A DNA stretch of 10,497 nucleotides from an uncultured Dorea sp. Lineage in GTDB: Bacteria; Bacillota; Clostridia; Lachnospirales; Lachnospiraceae. The position numbers were made by a program, and so were the translations under genes. Where the stretch lies: assembly GCA_934295165.1 (NCBI GenBank), contig CAKRAT010000068.1, positions 1 through 10,497 on the forward strand, written 5' to 3'. Numbering within the stretch: position 1 is the first letter of the stretch; every line of letters begins with the position of its first letter. Positions 6,657-10,497 of this stretch are shown here, piece by piece. Under the pieces are notes generated by a model that was not told the DNA's origin, did no database searches, and saw only the letters and a program-made list of their open reading frames with translations.

Positions 6657-6712
6657 ATGCATTTTTTGTATGATATCATAGGCAAAAATATATAAGACGA
6701 GGTGACTGTGTC

Positions 6713-7771
6713 ATGGAAAGACAACTTCCAAAAAATGTAAGACAGATAGGAAATGTAAGTGACAATCCAAAGATATATGTAGAAGATTACGTGGATACAT
6801 ACCTGAATCAGTTAAGAGAAAATGCAAAAGAAAAGCTGGTAGGGGTGCTCCTGGCGGGTGAAGTGCTGGAAGTGGAAGATGAGAAAGCGGTATTCGTATC
6901 GGGGGCGGTACAGATGCAGGAACTGTCGGAAAAGGACGGGGAACTAAAAATCGAAAAAGACGGAATGAAACAAGCAGCGGAAGAAGCGGCAGAATATTTC
7001 CCGGAGAGCCATATTGTCGGATGGGGTATCATTGAAGAGGGAAGTCCGATGAGTCGTAACCGGGAAGTGAAGAAGATACAGGAAAAAGAATTTGGACAGG
7101 AGGGGAGTCTGTTCCTCTGGAAAAATGCAAGGGAACAGGAAGAAATTTTCTATGCCTATAAATTTGGTGAACTGATGCAGATTGGAGGTCATTACATTTA
7201 TTACGAAAAGAACCCGGAGATGCAGAACTATATGATCAGTACCAGAAGGAATAACGGAATAACCCCCAGTGAAGTGGTTGAGGATCGGGCTGCAAAGGAT
7301 TTTCGTAGTGCAGTGAGAGAAAAGATGGAATATAAAGAGCAGCATCAGAGTTCGGCATTTGCTTACATCACGAGTGCGGTATTAGTCATAATCGTATTGG
7401 TGATCGGAATTACGACAGTCAATAATTTTGATAATATGAAAGCGGTGCAGAATTCTATTGAAACGTTATCACAGGCAGCTGATGGCGGAAAGTCCGGTAG
7501 AAATACAAAGACTGCAACTGTAGAAAAGGCAAATGATAGTGCGAAGGAGGTGTCGGGAAGCGTGAAAAAAGAGGAGGGGACAAAGGCTTCAGATACGGCA
7601 GATGACCAGCTTTCCGATGATGATTATTATGTGGTGCAAAAAGGAGAAACGCTTGCGGGGATCAGTCAGAAATTGTATGGAGATACTTCGCACGTAAAAG
7701 CAATCTGTAAAATGAATGGATTGTCCGACGGAAACCTGATTTATATCGGACAAAAATTGTTACTCCCATAA
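6713..7771 (+). CDS. Membrane protein: degenerate MPN/JAB-like domain, one TM helix, C-terminal LysM
   Basis: This 352-residue protein is predicted to cross the membrane once. Residues 18-175 form a cytoplasmic domain that resembles the JAB/MPN fold: a strand LVGVLLAGEV, then SGAVQ, then SHIVGWGIIEEGSPMSRN, then SLFLWKN and a terminal strand GGHYIYYE. The place where active JAMM enzymes have HxHP reads GWGIIEEG, so metal and peptidase activity should be absent, as in MPN-minus scaffold proteins. A helix at about 215-236 is followed by a Lys/Ser/Thr-rich linker (255-303). A LysM domain (305-351) begins YYVVQKGETLAGISQKLYG and would bind peptidoglycan outside the cell. GAGGTGA at 6699-6705 supports the ATG at 6713. 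The LysM call is firm; the MPN relation is by pattern and less sure. The function is not known, and a structural link between cytoplasmic partners and the wall is one possibility. Confidence 0.85.
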   Translation: MERQLPKNVRQIGNVSDNPKIYVEDYVDTYLNQLRENAKEKLVGVLLAGEVLEVEDEKAVFVSGAVQMQELSEKDGELKIEKDGMKQAAEEAAEYFPESHIVGWGIIEEGSPMSRNREVKKIQEKEFGQEGSLFLWKNAREQEEIFYAYKFGELMQIGGHYIYYEKNPEMQNYMISTRRNNGITPSEVVEDRAAKDFRSAVREKMEYKEQHQSSAFAYITSAVLVIIVLVIGITTVNNFDNMKAVQNSIETLSQAADGGKSGRNTKTATVEKANDSAKEVSGSVKKEEGTKASDTADDQLSDDDYYVVQKGETLAGISQKLYGDTSHVKAICKMNGLSDGNLIYIGQKLLLP

Positions 7772-7781
7772 ATGTGAAATG

Positions 7782-7790
7782 TGGTATACT
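7782..7790 (+). promoter_or_regulatory. Possible extended -10 element before DUF5711-like gene
   Basis: TGGTATACT is a good extended -10 (TGN followed by TATACT) in the 63-nt gap after the LysM gene, but no -35 box is found at the right distance. It could give the following two genes some independent expression. Confidence 0.35.
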
Positions 7791-7834
7791 AAGGTACACA
7801 GTATCAGAAGAAACGTTGAAAGGAAAACTGACGG

Positions 7835-9091
7835 ATGAAACGCAGGAAGAACAGGAATCTCCATGTTGTGAGAGAGTCGGAAGATCCAACGGATAAGATC
7901 ATAGATGAGATTATGGATGAATTGAACAACGAAGATGGAATGACGGAAAAAGAAGTCCGGGAAGAGCTGGCAGGAAGAAAAAGAAAGAAACAGAAGAAGA
8001 TCGCAATCGGAGCAGCCGTTGTGGCAGCGGTGGGAGTGATGATTTATCTCCTGATCAGTCTTCAGACATACACGAAGGTGCGGGTCAGTGATACCTATAC
8101 CGGGCAGAGTGCATCAGACAATAGTTATGTACAGTTTGCAGATGGTGTGTTGAAATATAGTAAGGATGGTATCTCATATCTGAGCCGTATAGGAAAAGAG
8201 AACTGGAACCAGTCTTATCAGATAAAGAATCCGGTGATAGATATTACTGAAAAATCAGCAGCTGTAGCGGACAAAGAAGGAAATGATATTCTGATCTTTC
8301 AGGAGGATGGTCTAAAAGGGGAAGTGCATACGACTATGCCGATTGAAAAAGTCAGTATATCAGAACAGGGAATTGTCAGCGCAATATTGAAAAGTGACAC
8401 TTCGATGAAGGTAATCTGTTATGATGCAGCTGGTAATGTATTGGTGGAACATAAAACGTCGCTTGCAGGAACCGGATACCCGGTAGATGTAGCGCTGTCG
8501 GTGGATGGACAAATGATGCAGGTGCTGTATCTCTATACACAGGATGGAGAGATTGTATCCAGAATACATTATTATAACTTTGGAGATGCCGGAAAAGAGG
8601 AGACGGATCATCAGGTTACCGGAAAGAATTACAAAAATACAATTATGGCATCCGGCTTTTTTATGGATGCAGATACATCAGCCGCAATCGGTGATGATAC
8701 AGTGGTGATTTATAGCGGGAAAGATGTGCCGGAACAGACGGTTAAGATAACCATGGATAAAGAGATAAAAAGCATATTTCATAATAAGAAATATATCGGA
8801 CTGATCTTGAAGAATCAGGGAAAGAGTGGATATGAACTCAGACTGTATAACAAGAATGGAAAGGTTGTATTGTCGAAAGAATTTAAGGGTGACTATAATC
8901 ATGTGAAATTATGTGGTAATCAGGTAATTATGTATGATGGAAAAACCTGCAATATCTTTATGAAAAATGGTGTACAGAAGTTTAAGGGCAGGATGGATAA
9001 CAACATACTGGAAATATTCCCGGCCGGCGGAGTGAATCAGTATATCGTATTGAGTGCGAATGGAATGGAAAAGATCCGTCTTGTAAAATAA
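7835..9091 (+). CDS. DUF5711-like type II membrane protein with beta-propeller-like exterior
   Basis: This 418-residue protein has a very basic N-terminus (MKRRKNRN), an acidic amphipathic stretch (15-48), a charged KRKKQKK stop at 49-55 and one membrane helix at about 56-77. The remaining ~340 residues should face outward. They consist of short repeating beta-strand units with Gly/Asp turns, such as NDILIFQEDG, MKVICYDAAGN, YELRLYNKNG and CNIFMKNG, like the blades of a PQQ/WD-type propeller. The sequence resembles the DUF5711 family found in clostridial genomes; this name is given from memory and no search was run. AAAGGA at 7819-7824 is 10 nt from the ATG. It lies between a LysM membrane protein and a CvpA protein, which suggests a role at the cell envelope. 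No catalytic residues can be pointed to. Confidence 0.82.
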   Translation: MKRRKNRNLHVVRESEDPTDKIIDEIMDELNNEDGMTEKEVREELAGRKRKKQKKIAIGAAVVAAVGVMIYLLISLQTYTKVRVSDTYTGQSASDNSYVQFADGVLKYSKDGISYLSRIGKENWNQSYQIKNPVIDITEKSAAVADKEGNDILIFQEDGLKGEVHTTMPIEKVSISEQGIVSAILKSDTSMKVICYDAAGNVLVEHKTSLAGTGYPVDVALSVDGQMMQVLYLYTQDGEIVSRIHYYNFGDAGKEETDHQVTGKNYKNTIMASGFFMDADTSAAIGDDTVVIYSGKDVPEQTVKITMDKEIKSIFHNKKYIGLILKNQGKSGYELRLYNKNGKVVLSKEFKGDYNHVKLCGNQVIMYDGKTCNIFMKNGVQKFKGRMDNNILEIFPAGGVNQYIVLSANGMEKIRLVK

Positions 9092-9100
9092 GGAGAAAAT

Positions 9101-10039
9101 ATGAATATGAATTGGCTGGAAATATCTGTAGGGATTATATTTTTGATCTGTATTATAACGGGACTTGTCAGGGGGGCAATCCGTATTGTGGTATCATTGA
9201 TAGCAACGATTGTTACCTTTGTAATCGTATTTTTTGCAACCCCGTATGTGTCCCAGACGATAGAAAAATATACACCTCTGGATGATATGATAAGCCAGAA
9301 AGTGATAAGCACGATAGCAGATGTGGCAGTTTCGACGGTCATCGGAGGGGATGGTGCGTCGGGACAGGACGGCAGTCTGGATGAGGCAGCGGTAAGGAAA
9401 GCTCTGAAGGCAGCAGGTGTTGGAGAAGAAAAACTAAAAAAATATGGTATCTCTATATCCGATATTGTAAATGGAAAAGTCAGCAGCCCGGACCTTGCGA
9501 AGCATGGGATTTCCGCAAATGTACTGGACGGGCTTACAGGCGGTGGAAGCAGCACAGTGAAAGATGCGATAGAAAATGCCGATATCCCGGAGAGCCTGCA
9601 GGAGACGGCAATCAAAGCAGCCGATATCCCGGATATATTCAAGAAGCTGTTACTTAAAAACAATAATGAAGAGATGTATCAGGAGTTGGGAGTTACTACA
9701 TTTCCACAATATATCGGGGCTTATATCGCAAGACTGGTGATCAATATTATTGCATTTGTGCTTACATTTATTGTGGTGACGGTAATCCTGAGGGCGGTTG
9801 TTTTTGCGTTGGATATTGTATCAGAATTGCCGGTGGTCGGATTTTTAAATCATCTGGGCGGTGGTGCGCTTGGGATAGCGATTGCATTAATCATAGTGTG
9901 GATTCTGTTCATGATTATAACTTTGCTGTATACAACGGATATAGGGAAAGAAGTCTATGGTATGATACAAAATAATTCTGTCCTGAAATTAATTTATGAT
10001 TGTAATCCAGTTATGCAGCTGGTGGTGAAATTAAAATAA
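9101..10039 (+). CDS. CvpA-family membrane protein with a long insert
   Basis: This 312-residue protein belongs to the CvpA (colicin V production) family of small inner-membrane proteins, whose molecular role is poorly defined. The N-terminus NWLEISVGIIFLICIITGL and the following GLVRGAIRIVVSLIA form two helices (about 5-22 and 25-47) with the family's short basic turn between. Two further helices lie at about 207-236 and 252-276, with PVVGFLNHLGGGALG before the last, also typical of CvpA. Between helices 2 and 3 is an insert of about 150 residues, longer than in classic ~160-residue CvpA, rich in Gly/Ser/Asp and containing ADIP twice, 14 residues apart. AGGAG (9091-9095) overlaps the upstream stop codon and lies 5 nt from the ATG at 9101; an ATG at 9107 is also possible. 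It is the last gene before a terminator. Confidence 0.87.
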   Translation: MNMNWLEISVGIIFLICIITGLVRGAIRIVVSLIATIVTFVIVFFATPYVSQTIEKYTPLDDMISQKVISTIADVAVSTVIGGDGASGQDGSLDEAAVRKALKAAGVGEEKLKKYGISISDIVNGKVSSPDLAKHGISANVLDGLTGGGSSTVKDAIENADIPESLQETAIKAADIPDIFKKLLLKNNNEEMYQELGVTTFPQYIGAYIARLVINIIAFVLTFIVVTVILRAVVFALDIVSELPVVGFLNHLGGGALGIAIALIIVWILFMIITLLYTTDIGKEVYGMIQNNSVLKLIYDCNPVMQLVVKLK

Positions 10040-10121
10040 AATATGTGATGGCGGTGCGGTTGGAAGATGTAGATAAGCATTGCAGATAATATGACAGAGT
10101 AATATAGAAAAATTATGACAG

Positions 10122-10152
10122 AAGCATCTGGAGTAGAATTCAGATGCTTTTT
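10122..10152 (+). terminator. Rho-independent terminator of envelope unit
   Basis: AAGCATCTG (10122-10130) and CAGATGCTT (10141-10149) form a perfect 9-bp stem with a 10-nt loop, followed by a T-rich tract (TTTTTCTTT overall). It lies 82 nt after the CvpA-family stop codon. Confidence 0.9.
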
Positions 10153-10164
10153 CTTTATATCACC

Positions 10165-10204
10165 ATGCGTCCGAAGAAAGCTGCCTCTGGCAGGTTCTGT
10201 AGAT
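10165..10204 (+). repeat. Post-terminator element, copy 2
   Basis: This is the diverged partner of 6488-6527, with 31 of 40 positions identical, ungapped. The CTGCC/GGCAG hairpin (10181-10185 with 10189-10193) and the block TGGCAGGTTCTG are kept, and many differences are transitions. It begins about 12 nt after the terminator T tract, in the same orientation as copy 1. Confidence 0.6.
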
Positions 10205-10253
10205 GATGAATATGTAATGCAAAAAAATGTCTACAAAAACGTATGAAATTAAA

Positions 10254-10279
10254 TCTAAATTATCTGAATTGTCTAAATT
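10254..10279. repeat. Threefold 9-bp direct repeat TCT(A/G)AATT
   Basis: TCTAAATT (10254-10261), TCTGAATT (10263-10270) and TCTAAATT (10272-10279) recur with a 9-bp period. The last copy ends 21 bp upstream of a perfect TTGACA, and an A-rich tract lies between. It could be a regulator site or part of an extended UP-element region. Confidence 0.5.
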
Positions 10280-10300
10280 GCAGAAAATATAAAAACAATG

Positions 10301-10330
10301 TTGACAATTCAAATCCTCTTGTGGTATATT
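10301..10330 (+). promoter_or_regulatory. Strong sigma-A promoter (first of a tandem pair)
   Basis: A perfect TTGACA (10301-10306), an 18-bp spacer and TATATT (10325-10330) preceded by TGG (an extended -10) predict a start of transcription near 10337. The A-rich stretch at 10280-10298 fits an UP element. No coding start follows within the window, so a long untranslated leader or a stable RNA is implied. Confidence 0.8.
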
Positions 10331-10336
10331 AATCTG

Positions 10337-10475
10337 GCTGTCGCGTTAGACAAGGCCGTGAGGTAACAGAGTCGACGCAGAAGACGGCACTAACTGATTA
10401 GAGAACAGAGATTGCTGTTGATTCATAATCAGAAATCTCCGGGAATTGTTCCTGAAAAAAAGAATAAAATAACAG
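10337..10475 (+). ncRNA. Structured leader of unknown class, possibly an rRNA leader
   Basis: The transcript from the 10301 promoter would fold locally. GTTAG (10345-10349) pairs with CTAAC (10390-10394) enclosing GCCGT/ACGGC (10355-10359 with 10384-10388). GAGATT/AATCTC (10408-10413 with 10434-10439) encloses TGATT/AATCA. CGGGAA/TTCCTG forms a small hairpin at 10440-10454. TGTTCCTGAAAA (10447-10458) loosely resembles a boxA antitermination site. No known riboswitch or T-box motif was recognised. The lack of a start codon with a ribosome site, together with the second promoter downstream, fits an rRNA operon leader, but this is inference. Confidence 0.4.
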
Positions 10476-10497
10476 TTGACAAACACAACTGATTGTG
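10476..10497 (+). promoter_or_regulatory. Second tandem promoter, -35 only (cut by window end)
   Basis: A perfect TTGACA (10476-10481) is followed by 16 nt ending in TTGTG, the same pentamer found just before the -10 box of the 10301 promoter. The expected -10 position falls immediately beyond the window. This suggests a second, similar promoter about 175 bp downstream of the first. Confidence 0.6.

Larger units (their letters stand above)
6482..6712. other. Non-coding interval with hairpins, no supported gene
   Basis: This stretch separates the fructose operon from the envelope unit. It contains the first copy of a post-terminator element (6488-6527), a strong hairpin AGAAGCTG/CAGCTTCT (6543-6565, 7-nt loop), a candidate promoter (6630-6656) and a 12-bp palindrome (6669-6680). 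An open frame from 6448 to 6681 crosses the terminator, lacks a clear ribosome site and has no recognisable protein features, so it is not called as a gene. Confidence 0.6.
10040..10497. other. Non-coding interval with terminator, repeats and tandem promoters
   Basis: No gene is supported in this 458-nt stretch. It holds a terminator (10122-10152), a second post-terminator element (10165-10204), an AT-rich zone with a threefold 9-bp repeat, a strong promoter, a structured leader and the -35 box of a second promoter. The first ~80 nt show nothing recognisable. Confidence 0.75.

Noticed and set aside
6448..6681. 77-residue open frame after the regulator
   Set aside because: It starts inside the terminator hairpin, has no ribosome site, and encodes no recognisable features; the DNA is better explained by hairpins and a promoter.
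10331..10475. T-box or known riboswitch in the leader
   Set aside because: No TGGNACCGCG T-box sequence and no core motifs of common riboswitch classes could be found by eye.
1..10497. CRISPR array, tRNA genes, prophage or transposase genes
   Set aside because: No regularly spaced long repeats, cloverleaf-like sequences, integrase or transposase reading frames are present.

Overview
The window is a chromosomal segment from a low-GC Gram-positive anaerobe, most likely a clostridial gut commensal of the Lachnospiraceae type. The reasons are strong AGGAGG ribosome binding sites, a transketolase split into two subunits, a complete fructose PTS with its own HPr, and a downstream set of LysM, DUF5711-like and CvpA proteins. 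All ten supported genes lie on the + strand. This placement rests on recognising families and gene order, not on a database search.

Layout. Positions 1-2173 carry the non-oxidative pentose phosphate branch: the 3' part of a TalC-type transaldolase, then the N-terminal and C-terminal transketolase subunits, which overlap by 13 nt. A terminator (2193-2226) closes this unit. Next come a perfect 25-bp palindrome (2231-2286) and a phased direct repeat (2307-2326). From 2345 a good sigma-A promoter drives a fructose operon: fruK (1-phosphofructokinase), fruA (EIIABC fructose permease), a stand-alone HPr and a DeoR-type regulator, ending at a terminator (6437-6481). The HPr gene also has a consensus promoter of its own, whose -35 box lies inside a large inverted repeat. 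HPr has His15 but carries Lys instead of Ser at position 46.

After a 230-nt non-coding stretch with hairpins, a second unit (6713-10039) encodes three predicted membrane proteins: a type II protein with a cytoplasmic domain resembling a degenerate JAB/MPN fold and an outward LysM domain; a type II protein with a beta-propeller-like exterior (DUF5711-like); and a CvpA-family protein with a long insert. A terminator follows at 10122-10152. A roughly 40-nt element sits just after this terminator and also just after the fru terminator.

The last 200 nt hold a strong promoter with an upstream A-rich tract and a threefold 9-bp repeat, an approximately 140-nt structured leader, and the -35 box of a second strong promoter, cut by the window edge. 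Tandem strong promoters of this kind suggest that a highly expressed gene, possibly an rRNA operon, begins just outside the window.

Functionally, fructose would enter through FruA as fructose-1-phosphate, phosphorylated by the local HPr. FruK makes fructose-1,6-bisphosphate, and the transaldolase and transketolase exchange carbon between hexose and pentose phosphates. The envelope gene set has no evident link to sugar metabolism and its function is unknown.
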